DNA from: Lachnospiraceae bacterium
GTDB taxonomy: Bacteria; Bacillota; Clostridia; Lachnospirales; Lachnospiraceae
Direction of reading: 5' to 3'
Length of the DNA: 18,993 bases
Assembly: GCA_900751785.1 (NCBI GenBank)
Contig: CAADSM010000032.1
Span: 1-18,993, forward strand
Shown here: positions 7,722 through 15,696 of the stretch, one piece after another
How positions within the stretch are numbered: the first letter of the stretch is position 1
Layout of the letters: every line of letters begins with the position of its first letter
Position numbers and translations under genes: made by a program
Notes under the pieces: model-generated
Seen by the model: the letters and a program-made list of their open reading frames with translations, nothing else
Told to the model about the DNA's origin: nothing
The model's database searches: none

Positions 7722-7741
7722 AAAAAAGAGAAATTGTTGCA
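7712..7741 (-). promoter_or_regulatory. Possible ECF promoter (self-activation site)
   Basis: On the minus strand, TGCAAC (7736-7741) is followed 16-17 bp later by GACTCTAA (about 7712-7719). This resembles ECF promoters with a TGAAAC -35 box and a CGTCTA -10 box. It overlaps the sigma-A-type promoter, which would allow basal plus self-activated expression. The match is partial. Confidence 0.4.
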
Positions 7742-7744
7742 TGG

Positions 7745-7792
7745 AAATTTGGGTTTCTTGAACGGATAAACGGGACGTCAAAGGGGCGGGTG
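7745..7792 (+). repeat. Dispersed 48-bp repeat, copy 1
   Basis: This segment matches 18757-18804 at 40 of 48 positions with no gap. The last 17 bases, ending CAAAGGGGCGGGTG, are identical. It covers the last codons and stop of the decayed AraC gene (giving the C-terminal residues SHPPL) and ends next to the ECF-like -35 box. No inverted partner is seen nearby, unlike the copies after glgD. Confidence 0.75.
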
Positions 7793-8335
7793 CGAAAAAA
7801 ACTTTGTCGGAGATATATTCATCGTATTTTTAAACACCTTGGAAAAATGCTGCAGGCTCCCGAATCCGACTTCCAGCGCAAGCTGTGTCAGAGAGTACTC
7901 TGCAAGCTCTTCCACAGTGATCTTCTCCGGGTAGTGCCTGCTGATATACTCAAAAGCGCTGAGCAGATGCCGGTTGCTGCGGTTGTCTCCGCTTTTCGTA
8001 TTTCCCATATCTCTTGACATCAGGAGGAGTATCTGGGCAAAATAAAGATCGATCAGCTTCTGATAATTTGTCTTTTTCTCCCTTGTCTCCTCATAGACAT
8101 ATCGGATACTGCAGTACAGCTGCTCGGAACATCTGCCCTGGATAAAGTTTTTCTGTCCCAATGTCAGGTCAAGCAGAAAATAGAGCTGGTTATCCCGAAG
8201 GCTGTCGCTGAAGAGATCCATAAATACATCCGGGTGAAAATGGATCTGTAAGATCACGCACTCTTCCCGGTATTTTACTATATTATAGCCCATCTGTCCC
8301 GCCGGGCAAGATAAAAAAGAAAAAGGGCATGTCAC
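7778..8335 (-). pseudogene. AraC family regulator, decayed (5' loss and internal deletion)
   Basis: Residues from about 16 match the middle of an AraC regulator: the end of a cupin-like sensor domain (GYNIVKYREECVILQIHFHP) and the helical linker. Residues 123-147 (RHLLSAFEYISRHYPEKITVEELAEY) begin the DNA-binding domain. The text then jumps straight to LTQLALEVGFGSLQHFSKVFK (149-169), the second helix-turn-helix. Compared with MarA, about 40 residues are missing at residue 148: the first recognition helix and the connecting helix. The frame is kept. Full-length members have about 280-300 residues, so most of the sensor domain is gone too, and the first 14 codons overlap the terminator of the hydratase gene. 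The C-terminus SHPPL comes from a dispersed repeat. It is unlikely to bind DNA normally. Confidence 0.7.
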
Positions 8336-8370
8336 ACAAGGGCTTTCATTCCCCTGTGCGGCACACCCTT
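8311..8370 (-). terminator. Strong terminator of the hydratase gene
   Basis: A 20-bp stem joins 8323-8342 and 8351-8370 around an 8-nt loop. All positions pair when G-U pairs are allowed, except one. On the minus strand the stem is followed by TTTTTCTTTTTTAT. It starts about 77 bp after the hydratase stop codon and overlaps the apparent 5' end of the AraC remnant. Confidence 0.85.
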
Positions 8371-8446
8371 ATCGCAGCCGTTCAAACGGAGGCAGAGCAA
8401 AACGTTCCTGCCCTGCAGCTCCGCTGACGCTCTATTCATTCATAGT

Positions 8447-10720
8447 TTACAGAGTCGCCTTATAGTAGTTGATGAGGCATCCGTCGAGTATGATCTGTCT
8501 CTCCACATCAGTCAGATCGCCGAGTCTTAAATCGATCTCTTTGAGCTCGTCGCCGACTACATATGCTTTGATGACATCCGCTTTCTCTTCCACTGCCTTT
8601 CTGACATCCGGAACGAAGATATAGTCGCCGTTCTTAAACGGAAGCGCCTCGTGGTCCGCATCAGTCAGGAACGGAAGCATGCCCCAGTTGATCAGGTTGG
8701 AGCGGTAGCGCTTCGTCGCATACTCAACAGCGATATTCGCCCAGCCGCCAAGCACCTTCTGGCAGGATGCAGCCTGCTCACGGGCAGAGCCGTCTCCCGG
8801 CTTCACAGCGAAGATGGTGCTTCCGACACCGATATTGCCTTCGCCCACCTCAGGATAGGTCTTCTGGATCGTCTCCATGACCGGCTTCAGCTCTTCCAGA
8901 ACCTCCAGCGGACATGTGCCTGCCTCGATGGCCTTCTGAGCCTTCTGTACTTCCTTCGCGCGTCCCACATATGCCGGGTCTTTTCTTGAAAGTGCAAACT
9001 CTGCAAGCCCGAGCGGGTTGGAGCGGTAGGATGAAGTCTCTCCGGACGGGATCAGCTCGTCTGTCGTTGTGACCGGATCGTGGATCTCGGATACGACCTT
9101 AACGATCAGGTTCTCCGGCAGAGCAGACATCTCCGGCCAGTCCTTGATGTTCGGACCGAACTGGATCTCCACGCTCGGATCTGCCACGCCGTGGCTGTCA
9201 AATACGCGGTTTGCATAAATATTGCTGTCAAAGTGATATTTCTGTCCTTTATATTCCACATCCATCTCCGTCGCAGGAGTAAGGAATCCCTTATTTGCAG
9301 CTGTTGCCGCGATCGAACGTGCATCCATAAGCGCAACGGATGAGATCTGTCCGCTCTGAAGCTTGCTTCCCTCACGGTTCGGGAAGTTTCTCGTTGTGTG
9401 GCGGATAGACAGCGCGTTGTTCGCCGGGGTATCCCCTGCGCCGAAGCACGGTCCGCAGAATGCTGTCTTCACGACAGTTCCCGCTTCCATCAGATCAGCG
9501 ACCGCACCGTTCTTCACAAGCTCCATATAGATCGGCATACTTGCCGGATATACACTGAATGTAAATGCATCGGAACCGATATTTCTTCCCTTGATGATGT
9601 CTGCCGCAGCGCAGATATTTTCGAATCCGCCGCCCGCGCAGCCCGCGATGATCCCCTGCTCTACATAGAGCTTTCCGTCGCGGATCTTATCCTGCAGCGA
9701 GTAGTCTACCGCACCGTCCAGGCTGACCAGAGCCTTCTGCTCCACATCGTGGAGGATATCCTCCAGGTTCGCATTCAGCTCATCGATCGTGTAGACATTG
9801 CTCGGATGGAACGGCATGGCGATCATCGGCTTGATCTCGCTCAGGTTCACATAAACACATCCGTCATAGTATGTCACAGCCCCCGGATTCAGCTCTTTGT
9901 AATCTTCACTTCTTCCATGGATCTCGTAGAACTCCTGGATCTTCTCGTCTGTCGTCCAGATCGAGGACAGGCAGGTCGTCTCTGTTGTCATAACGTCAAC
10001 GCCGATACGGAAGTCAGCGCTCAGCTTCTTCACGCCAGGTCCGACGAACTCCATTACTTTGTTATTCACATAGCCATTCTTAAATACCGCTCCGATGATC
10101 GCAAGCGCAACGTCCTGCGGTCCTACGCCCTTCATCGGCTCGCCGTCCAGATAGATCGCGATCACGCCCGGCATCTTGATATCATAAGTCTTGTTAAGGA
10201 GCTGTTTTACAAGCTCCGGTCCGCCCTCGCCCATAGCCATCGTTCCGAGCGCTCCGTAGCGGGTATGGCTGTCTGATCCGAGGATCATCTTACCGCCGCC
10301 TGCCAGCACCTCGCGCGCGAACTGGTGGATCACTGCCTGATGAGGCGGCACATACACTCCGCCGTACTTCTTCGCACAGGTCAGTCCGAACATGTGGTCA
10401 TCCTCATTGATCGTACCGCCCACTGCACAGAGGCTGTTGTGGCAGTTCGTCAGCACATACGGCATCGGGAACTTCTGAAGCCCTGATGCACGCGCCGTCT
10501 GGATGATCCCGACAAAGGTAATGTCATGGGACGTCAGCTTGTCAAAACGGATCTGCAGATTCTTCATATCAGAAGAAGTATTGTGATCCTTCAGGATGTT
10601 ATACGCCATCGTATTCTGAGCCGCTTCTTCCTTTGACAGAGGAACCTGTACATTTCCTGTATCTTCCACGATCTCAGTGCCGTTTAAGAGATAGACACCG
10701 TTGTCATACAATTTAATCAT
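8447..10720 (-). CDS. Aconitase-superfamily hydratase (YbhJ-like)
   Basis: A 757-residue protein with the aconitase fold, probably interconverting citrate and isocitrate or hydrating a related acid. Three cysteines that can hold a 4Fe-4S cluster are present: Cys361 (IIAGCAGGG), Cys422 and Cys425 (FCGPC). GSDSHTRYG (148-156) matches the DSHT substrate loop and DGSAREQ (643-649) matches the catalytic GSSRE loop of the C-terminal swivel domain. Several loops differ from classical AcnA or mitochondrial aconitase: GSCTNS is replaced by AGCAGGG, and [11 protein letters not shown] stands where classical enzymes have GAEIGATTS. This places it in the divergent YbhJ-like group, whose reaction is not firmly known. 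The start is clear: AAGGAGG is 7 nt before the ATG at 10720. It has its own promoter, a structured leader and a terminator. Aconitase activity with the citrate synthase of this window is an inference. Confidence 0.85.
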   Translation of the reverse strand: MIKLYDNGVYLLNGTEIVEDTGNVQVPLSKEEAAQNTMAYNILKDHNTSSDMKNLQIRFDKLTSHDITFVGIIQTARASGLQKFPMPYVLTNCHNSLCAVGGTINEDDHMFGLTCAKKYGGVYVPPHQAVIHQFAREVLAGGGKMILGSDSHTRYGALGTMAMGEGGPELVKQLLNKTYDIKMPGVIAIYLDGEPMKGVGPQDVALAIIGAVFKNGYVNNKVMEFVGPGVKKLSADFRIGVDVMTTETTCLSSIWTTDEKIQEFYEIHGRSEDYKELNPGAVTYYDGCVYVNLSEIKPMIAMPFHPSNVYTIDELNANLEDILHDVEQKALVSLDGAVDYSLQDKIRDGKLYVEQGIIAGCAGGGFENICAAADIIKGRNIGSDAFTFSVYPASMPIYMELVKNGAVADLMEAGTVVKTAFCGPCFGAGDTPANNALSIRHTTRNFPNREGSKLQSGQISSVALMDARSIAATAANKGFLTPATEMDVEYKGQKYHFDSNIYANRVFDSHGVADPSVEIQFGPNIKDWPEMSALPENLIVKVVSEIHDPVTTTDELIPSGETSSYRSNPLGLAEFALSRKDPAYVGRAKEVQKAQKAIEAGTCPLEVLEELKPVMETIQKTYPEVGEGNIGVGSTIFAVKPGDGSAREQAASCQKVLGGWANIAVEYATKRYRSNLINWGMLPFLTDADHEALPFKNGDYIFVPDVRKAVEEKADVIKAYVVGDELKEIDLRLGDLTDVERQIILDGCLINYYKATL

Positions 10721-10757
10721 GTAGAAACCTCCTTAAAATCTAGTGTTTCCGCCCCAT

Positions 10758-10815
10758 ACGGATATCAGAAAACAGTCCCCTTCCTTTTCTCGGCGGACTG
10801 TCCTCTGATATCCGT
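10758..10815 (-). promoter_or_regulatory. Structured leader of the hydratase mRNA
   Basis: ACGGATATCAGA (10758-10769) pairs perfectly with TCTGATATCCGT (10804-10815). Inside, ACAGTCC (10772-10778) pairs with GGACTGT (10795-10801), leaving a 16-nt purine-rich loop on the minus strand. The hairpin starts about 13 nt after the predicted transcript start and ends about 30 nt before the AAGGAGG site. No T-run follows, so it is not a simple terminator. It may stabilise the mRNA or bind a regulator. Confidence 0.55.
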
Positions 10816-10834
10816 GCATGGCAGAACTAAAAGT

Positions 10835-10863
10835 ATTTTAACATATTTCCCCATTCTAGTAAA
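10835..10863 (-). promoter_or_regulatory. Promoter of the hydratase gene
   Basis: On the minus strand, TTTACT (10858-10863) and an extended TGTTAAAAT -10 box (TAAAAT at 10835-10840) are 17 bp apart. The predicted start near 10828 gives a leader of about 108 nt that carries the hairpin at 10758-10815. Confidence 0.6.
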
Positions 10864-10958
10864 ATCAAAATTTCCCCGGCGATATTGTCATTATCTATAC
10901 ACAATCCTTCTTATCGAACGGGACCGAAATTGAAATCTGACTGCGCCCCCGGCAGTAT

Positions 10959-11564
10959 TTAAAAGAAATTATAGCAAAATGAGATCAGAAAAGGCACGGC
11001 TGCAGAACAGATCACTCCATTGAACACTGACAGCACCACCGTCTCTCCGTCCGTGTACCGGATCATCATCGGCAGCGTCGTGTCCTCGCTCGTAGCGCCT
11101 GCTGGCGCAATACATGTATAGTAATTCAGCTTTTTCGCTATCAGCGGAATACTGAAAAAGGAAAATATCTCCCGCAGCAGATTGCTCAGGAACGCAATGC
11201 TCCCCGCCTGCGCACCCGCCAGATTTCCGATCGTCACTCCCGACAGGCTATACCAGCCCATCCCCGCCGCGATCGCCGTACTCTGATCAAGCGGCAGACC
11301 TGTGATCAGCCCGCTCACGATCCCTCCTGCCAGCGATCCTGCGATGATCCCGACCGGGATCACAAATATCCTGACATGATACTCTCTTATCTTACTTACG
11401 ATCCCTTTACTCAGGCCAATACTGATCCCCACCAGAAACATCAATATATATAAGATATAATCCCTGTTGGCAGTAATGCTCTGTACCAAGGGAGTCTCAT
11501 CCAGTCCCGCCATCCCGCAGGCGATTCCTCCTGCAAGAGCAATTACCGCAAGACAGACCATCAT
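10959..11564 (-). CDS. lysO: LysO family lysine exporter, C-terminal subunit
   Basis: Integral membrane protein (201 residues) matching the C-terminal two thirds of E. coli LysO (YbjE), which exports L-lysine and its toxic analogue thialysine. Signature segments are GMGWYSLSG (about 120-128) and APAGATSEDTTLPMM (about 153-167). About six hydrophobic segments are visible. It begins inside the stop region of the N-terminal gene: ATG at 11564 overlaps that stop by 4 bases (ATGA). A second ATG at 11561 has better spacing (7 nt) to the GGGGGAGG site. The two proteins should act together as one transporter. Substrate is inferred from the family. Confidence 0.85.
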   Translation of the reverse strand: MMVCLAVIALAGGIACGMAGLDETPLVQSITANRDYILYILMFLVGISIGLSKGIVSKIREYHVRIFVIPVGIIAGSLAGGIVSGLITGLPLDQSTAIAAGMGWYSLSGVTIGNLAGAQAGSIAFLSNLLREIFSFFSIPLIAKKLNYYTCIAPAGATSEDTTLPMMIRYTDGETVVLSVFNGVICSAAVPFLISFCYNFF

Positions 11565-11848
11565 TCTTCCTCCCCCTTTTTTCTTCTTTTTTCCAAAAAT
11601 ATCCTCGTCAGAGGGTATACCGCGATCACCGAAAAAACTGTCGGGATCAGGAAAAATATAATACTTTGAGATCCAAGCACTGTGATCTCCCTGACAAAAT
11701 CCTCTCTGCTTCCTAACATGACTCCCATGGAAAATATCAGAAGGACCGTGCAGACTGTCTGAAGGATCTCGTTAATCCGTTTCCATCTTACAGGGAAAAG
11801 GAATTTGCCTACAAGTACTCCGAGACACATTACGATTATGACATCCAT
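11561..11848 (-). CDS. LysO family lysine exporter, N-terminal subunit
   Basis: A 95-residue membrane protein (MDVIIVMCLGVLVGK start) with three hydrophobic segments, corresponding to the N-terminal third of single-chain LysO. The ATG at 11848 has a perfect AAGGAG 6 nt upstream. The longer open frame back to 11974 is rejected because its extra 42 codons are GC-rich, arginine-rich and lie before this site. It carries GVMLGSREDF (about 41-50) and ends RRKKGEEE, then overlaps the C-terminal gene by 4 bases. The separation of the two halves looks stable rather than a frameshift accident, since each gene has its own ribosome binding site. Confidence 0.82.
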   Translation of the reverse strand: MDVIIVMCLGVLVGKFLFPVRWKRINEILQTVCTVLLIFSMGVMLGSREDFVREITVLGSQSIIFFLIPTVFSVIAVYPLTRIFLEKRRKKGEEE

Positions 11849-11925
11849 AGCTTTCTCCTTATCAGCATTTTTAGACACTTTTACAAGGATATCACAAAAC
11901 AACCGGGAAAGAAAGCTCTCTTTCA

Positions 11926-11998
11926 ATGATGAACCCCTCCGTGCTAACCTCGATTCCGCGGCTCGCCGCTCCATCTCGGTCGCGGGCTATCGCCCTAT
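11926..11998. other. GC-rich non-coding block between LysO and the ABC operon terminator
   Basis: This stretch is clearly richer in G and C than the AT-rich DNA on its left. On the minus strand it holds two tight hairpins, GGGCGATAGCCC (11984-11995) and GCGGCGAGCCGC. An open frame through it (starting MERRAAESRLARRG) has no ribosome binding site and is probably not translated. It may be a remnant of a mobile or repeated element, or transferred DNA. No function can be assigned. Confidence 0.35.
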
Positions 11999-12064
11999 GG
12001 AAAAGCAAAAACGAGCTCCCGGAAGAATGCAAGCACTCTTCCGGGAGCTCGTTTCTGCTTTTCC
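11999..12064 (-). terminator. Very long-stem terminator of the marR-ABC operon
   Basis: Bases 11999-12026 pair with 12037-12064 as a 28-bp stem with a single mismatch around a 10-nt loop, which itself contains TGC-AA-GCA. The stem begins 16 bp after the stop codon of the second ABC gene. On the minus strand the descending arm ends GTTTTTGCTTTTCC, a U-rich exit. The stem is unusually long for a rho-independent terminator, and it works in both directions. Confidence 0.75.
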
Positions 12065-12080
12065 GCACGGCTCAATGCCA

Positions 12081-13970
12081 TCACGAAAGCTCCAATTTTC
12101 CCGTGTATAATTGATAGTATGTTCCTTTTAGTTTGAGCAGCTCTTCGTGGGTGCCTCGCTCAATGATGCGTCCGTGCTCGAGCACCATGATCGCATCGCT
12201 GTTGCGGATGGTTGAAAGCCTGTGGGCGATGACGAATACGGTGCGCCCTTTCATCAGGTTATCCATACCCTGCTGAACGATGCTCTCGGTCCTGGTATCG
12301 ATAGACGATGTCGCTTCATCCAGGATCAGCACCGGCGGATCTGCAATAGCCGCTCTCGCGATAGCAAGCAGCTGTCTCTGTCCCTGAGAGAGTTCTTCGC
12401 CGTCGCCGCTCAAATGGGTGTCATAGCCATTCGGCAGCATCCGGATAAATCCGTCTGCATGTGCCAGTTTTGCAGCCTTTACTACTTCCTCATCCGTTGC
12501 ATCCAGCTTACCGTAACGGATATTCTCCTTGATCGTTCCGGTAAACAGATGAGTATCCTGCAGAACGATGCCCAGGGACCTTCTCAGGTCAGCCTTTTTG
12601 ATCTTATTGATATTGATATCATCATACCGGATCTTGCCGTCCGCCACATCGTAGAAACGGTTGATCAGGTTCGTGATCGTCGTCTTTCCTGCTCCCGTAG
12701 ATCCCACGAATGCCAGCTTCTGTCCCGGCTTCGCATAGAGCGTCAGGTCATGCAGCACCATATGGTCCGGTGTATAGCCGAATGTCATGTCATAGAAGCG
12801 AACATCACCTTTCAGCTCCTGATAAGTGATCGTTCCGTCCGCCTGATGCGGATGCTTCCATGCCCAGAGGCCGGTGCGCTCATCACACTCTGTCAGGCTG
12901 CCATCTTCCTTCCGCTTCGCATTGACCAGGGTGACATATCCATTGTCAACCTCCGGCTCCTCATCCATCATCCGGAAAATACGCTCTGCTCCGGCAAGCG
13001 CCATGATGATAGAGTTGAACTGCTGCGCGATCTGCATAAACGGCTGTGTAAAGCTCTTTGTAAACTGCAGATAAGATGCCATAACGCCGAGCGTGATATT
13101 GCCGATCCCTGCAATAGACAGGAACCCTCCGAATACAGCTGTCAGCACGAACTGCACATTTCCGATATTTCCGATGACCGGTCCCATGATACTCGCAAAC
13201 GTATGCGCTCTGGAGGAGCTTTCAAACAGCTGCTCATTCAGCTTGTCGAACTCTTCCTCTGACATCCTCTCATGGTTGAACACCTTGACAACTCTCTGTC
13301 CGTTCATCCGCTCTTCCACGAATCCGGTCACATTTGCAAGGTCAAGCTGCTGCCGGATAAAGTATTTTCCGCTGTTTCCTGTAACAATCTTTGATATAAG
13401 GATCATAAGAGCGATCACGAGCACCGCCAGGACCGTCAGCAGCGGACTCAAGACCAGCATGGCAATAAACGTAACGATAATCGTCAGTGATGACATCAGC
13501 ACCTGCGGGATCGACTGGTTGATCATCTGCCTCAGCGTATCCGTATCGTTCGTGTAAAGGCTCATGATAGAACCATTTGTATTCTGATCAAAATAGCGGA
13601 TCGGCAGCTTCTGCATGTGCTCGAACATTTCATCACGGACACGCTTCAGGACGCCCTGCCCGATCGTTACCATCAGCCTGCTGTATATAAATGTCGCAAT
13701 GACGCCGCAGAGGAAGATCGTTCCAAGCACGGTAAGCGCCATATAAAGCTCGCTGTAATCCGGATCCTGCTGCCCGATCAGCGGGATGATGTAGTCATCC
13801 AGGAGGAACCGCAGTGACAGCGAAACAGAGATCGAAGCGATGGAACTGATCAGGATACAGAACAGAACGATAATAAACTGTACCTTATAGGTTCCTGTCA
13901 CATAACCGAGCAGGCGCTTTGCTGTCTTGATCGTGCCGCCGCTCACTCTTGGCCTTTCCTGTTTACTCAT
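12081..13970 (-). CDS. ABC exporter half-transporter, subunit with the catalytic ATPase site
   Basis: A 629-residue half-transporter: six membrane segments (about 30-330) followed by an ATPase domain (about 388-629). Walker A is GSTGAGKTT (423-431), the Q-loop is Gln471, Walker B is LILDEATS (548-555) with the catalytic Glu552, and the H-loop is AHRLS with His583. The signature motif, however, is LSQGQ (527-531) instead of LSGGQ. This is the pattern of the catalytic chain of heterodimeric drug or lipid exporters such as BmrCD, LmrCD and TM287/288. About 40 extra residues (350-388, rich in charged residues and Trp) join the membrane and ATPase parts. The start at 13970 has AAAGGAGG 8 nt upstream and overlaps the partner gene by 8 bases. 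The substrate is unknown. Confidence 0.93.
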   Translation of the reverse strand: MSKQERPRVSGGTIKTAKRLLGYVTGTYKVQFIIVLFCILISSIASISVSLSLRFLLDDYIIPLIGQQDPDYSELYMALTVLGTIFLCGVIATFIYSRLMVTIGQGVLKRVRDEMFEHMQKLPIRYFDQNTNGSIMSLYTNDTDTLRQMINQSIPQVLMSSLTIIVTFIAMLVLSPLLTVLAVLVIALMILISKIVTGNSGKYFIRQQLDLANVTGFVEERMNGQRVVKVFNHERMSEEEFDKLNEQLFESSSRAHTFASIMGPVIGNIGNVQFVLTAVFGGFLSIAGIGNITLGVMASYLQFTKSFTQPFMQIAQQFNSIIMALAGAERIFRMMDEEPEVDNGYVTLVNAKRKEDGSLTECDERTGLWAWKHPHQADGTITYQELKGDVRFYDMTFGYTPDHMVLHDLTLYAKPGQKLAFVGSTGAGKTTITNLINRFYDVADGKIRYDDININKIKKADLRRSLGIVLQDTHLFTGTIKENIRYGKLDATDEEVVKAAKLAHADGFIRMLPNGYDTHLSGDGEELSQGQRQLLAIARAAIADPPVLILDEATSSIDTRTESIVQQGMDNLMKGRTVFVIAHRLSTIRNSDAIMVLEHGRIIERGTHEELLKLKGTYYQLYTGKLELS

Positions 13971-15696
13971 CGTCAGCGCCTCCTTTCACCTGTGATTCAT
14001 ATACTTCCCTGTAGATCGCATTTGTCTTAAGGAGTTCTTCTGATGTTCCGATGCCGTTGATCTCACCGTTCTCCATAACGATGATGACATCTGCATCCTC
14101 AACCGAAGAAATCCTCTGTGCGATGATGATCTTTGTCGTATCCGGGATCTCTTCCCTGAACGCCTGACGGATCAGCGCATCTGTCCTCGTATCCACCGCG
14201 CTGGTAGAATCATCGAGGATCAGGATCTTCGGTTTCTTGAGCAGAGCTCTTGCGATACAAAGTCTCTGCTTCTGTCCGCCTGAAACGTTGTTACCGCCTT
14301 CCACGATCATCGTCTCATATTTATTCGGAAATTCATTGATAAATCCGTCCGCCTGAGCCAGACGACAGACTCTCTGGACCTCCTCATCGCTGGCATTCTC
14401 ATCGCCCCAGCGGATATTTTCGTAAATGCTTCCGGTAAAGAGCACATTCTTCTGGAGCACCACAGACACCTGGTCACGGAGCGCCTTCAGATTATATTTG
14501 CGGACATCAATGCCGCCCACCTTTACGCAGCCTCCTGTCACGTCATAAAGCCTCGGGATCAGCTGCACAAGCGTACTCTTCGCGCTTCCCGTACCTCCGA
14601 TGACTCCCACGATCTGACCGCTCTTAATATGAAGGTCCACATTCTTCAGTGAAAGGTTTCCGCCTTCTCCGGAATAGCTGAAGTCTACATGCTCGAAATC
14701 AATATCCCCATTGGGGACTTCCTTGATCGCGTCTTCCGAATCCTCCATCTCAGGCACTTCATCGAGCACCTCGCTGATACGGTCTGTAGACGCCTCCGCG
14801 ATCATGATCTGGACGAACACGAATGTTACCATCATCAGAGAAGACAGGATCTGGATCGCATACACGATAACACTGGTAAGCTCTCCTGTCTGCATGGATC
14901 CGCCGATGATACTCTTTCCTCCGATGAGCACCATGATCAGCACGACCGCATAAACGGTAAACTGCATGATCGGCGAGTTCCAGGCAACAATCTTCTCCGC
15001 CTTTGTAAACAGCTTGAAGATCTTCTGAGAAATCTTTCCGAACTTTTCGTTCTCATAGTCTTCACGCACATACGCTTTGACCACGCGTGCCGCATTGACA
15101 TTTTCCTGCACCGTGTTGTTCAGGACGTCATATTCATCAAACACCTCGATAAAGTGCGGATGCGCTTTTTTCGCGATCCAGATCAGCACGCCTCCCAGAA
15201 TCGGTATCGAAATAAGGAGGATCAGCGCGATCGGAATGCTGATCGTCATCGTCATGATCAGAGAAAGAACGATCATGATCGGCGCTCTCGCCAGCAGACG
15301 GATGGTAAACATATATGCCATCTGCACGTTCGTAATGTCCGTCGTCAGCCTGGTCACAAGCCCGGACGTTGAAAAATGGTCGATATTTCCAAACGAAAAA
15401 TCCTGTACCTTATAGAAAATATCATGACGGAGATTCTTCGCATATCCCGCTGATGCGATCGCTGCTGTCTGTCCCGCCTTCGCACCTAAAAACAGAGCGA
15501 ACACTGCCATTACAATGAGCAAAAGCCCCAGCCTGATGATATATCCCATATCCCCGCCGTCTATTCCAATATCAATGATATTAGCCATCAGAAGCGGGAT
15601 CAGGACTTCCATCAGGACCTCCAGAGCCACCAGGATCGGCGTCTGGATCGTCTGTCTCTTATATTCCCGGACAGAACGGAGTAATTTCCTATTCAT
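13963..15696 (-). CDS. ABC exporter half-transporter, subunit with the degenerate ATPase site
   Basis: A 577-residue half-transporter with six membrane segments (about 18-300) and an ATPase domain (about 330-577). Walker A is GGTGSAKST (367-375) and the signature VSGGQ (471-475) is canonical. Walker B is ILILDD, with Asp496 in place of the catalytic glutamate, and the H-loop reads AQRIS, with Gln527 in place of histidine. These changes are the reverse of those in the partner, so the dimer has one working ATP site (partner Walker motifs plus this signature) and one degenerate site. The ATG at 15696 overlaps the marR stop by 8 bases, with AGGAG about 10 nt upstream. It is the middle gene of a marR-ABC-ABC operon. 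Confidence 0.93.
   Translation of the reverse strand: MNRKLLRSVREYKRQTIQTPILVALEVLMEVLIPLLMANIIDIGIDGGDMGYIIRLGLLLIVMAVFALFLGAKAGQTAAIASAGYAKNLRHDIFYKVQDFSFGNIDHFSTSGLVTRLTTDITNVQMAYMFTIRLLARAPIMIVLSLIMTMTISIPIALILLISIPILGGVLIWIAKKAHPHFIEVFDEYDVLNNTVQENVNAARVVKAYVREDYENEKFGKISQKIFKLFTKAEKIVAWNSPIMQFTVYAVVLIMVLIGGKSIIGGSMQTGELTSVIVYAIQILSSLMMVTFVFVQIMIAEASTDRISEVLDEVPEMEDSEDAIKEVPNGDIDFEHVDFSYSGEGGNLSLKNVDLHIKSGQIVGVIGGTGSAKSTLVQLIPRLYDVTGGCVKVGGIDVRKYNLKALRDQVSVVLQKNVLFTGSIYENIRWGDENASDEEVQRVCRLAQADGFINEFPNKYETMIVEGGNNVSGGQKQRLCIARALLKKPKILILDDSTSAVDTRTDALIRQAFREEIPDTTKIIIAQRISSVEDADVIIVMENGEINGIGTSEELLKTNAIYREVYESQVKGGADDE

Noticed and set aside
9398..10276. A 292-codon open frame on the plus strand opposite the hydratase gene
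   Set aside because: It is antisense to a clear aconitase-family gene, rich in Arg, His and Ile from reverse-strand codons, and has no ribosome binding site or recognisable domain.
10921..10958. A terminator for the LysO genes (ACTGC/GCAGT stem near 10939-10956)
   Set aside because: The stem is only 5 bp and no clear T-run follows; too weak to list, although some terminator is expected here.
11849..11930. A promoter for the split LysO genes
   Set aside because: Only an extended -10-like TGTGATAT is seen, with no matching -35 box at the right distance. A small inverted repeat (GAAAG-CTCT-CTTTC) lies nearby, but neither is strong enough to call.
11849..11974. N-terminal extension of the small LysO gene (MERRAAESRL...)
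   Set aside because: The residues are Arg-rich and hydrophilic, the DNA is GC-rich, and a perfect AAGGAG precedes the internal ATG at 11848.
12222..13262. A 346-codon plus-strand open frame opposite the ABC exporter
   Set aside because: It lies entirely within a well-supported ABC transporter gene on the other strand and shows no family motifs or start signal.
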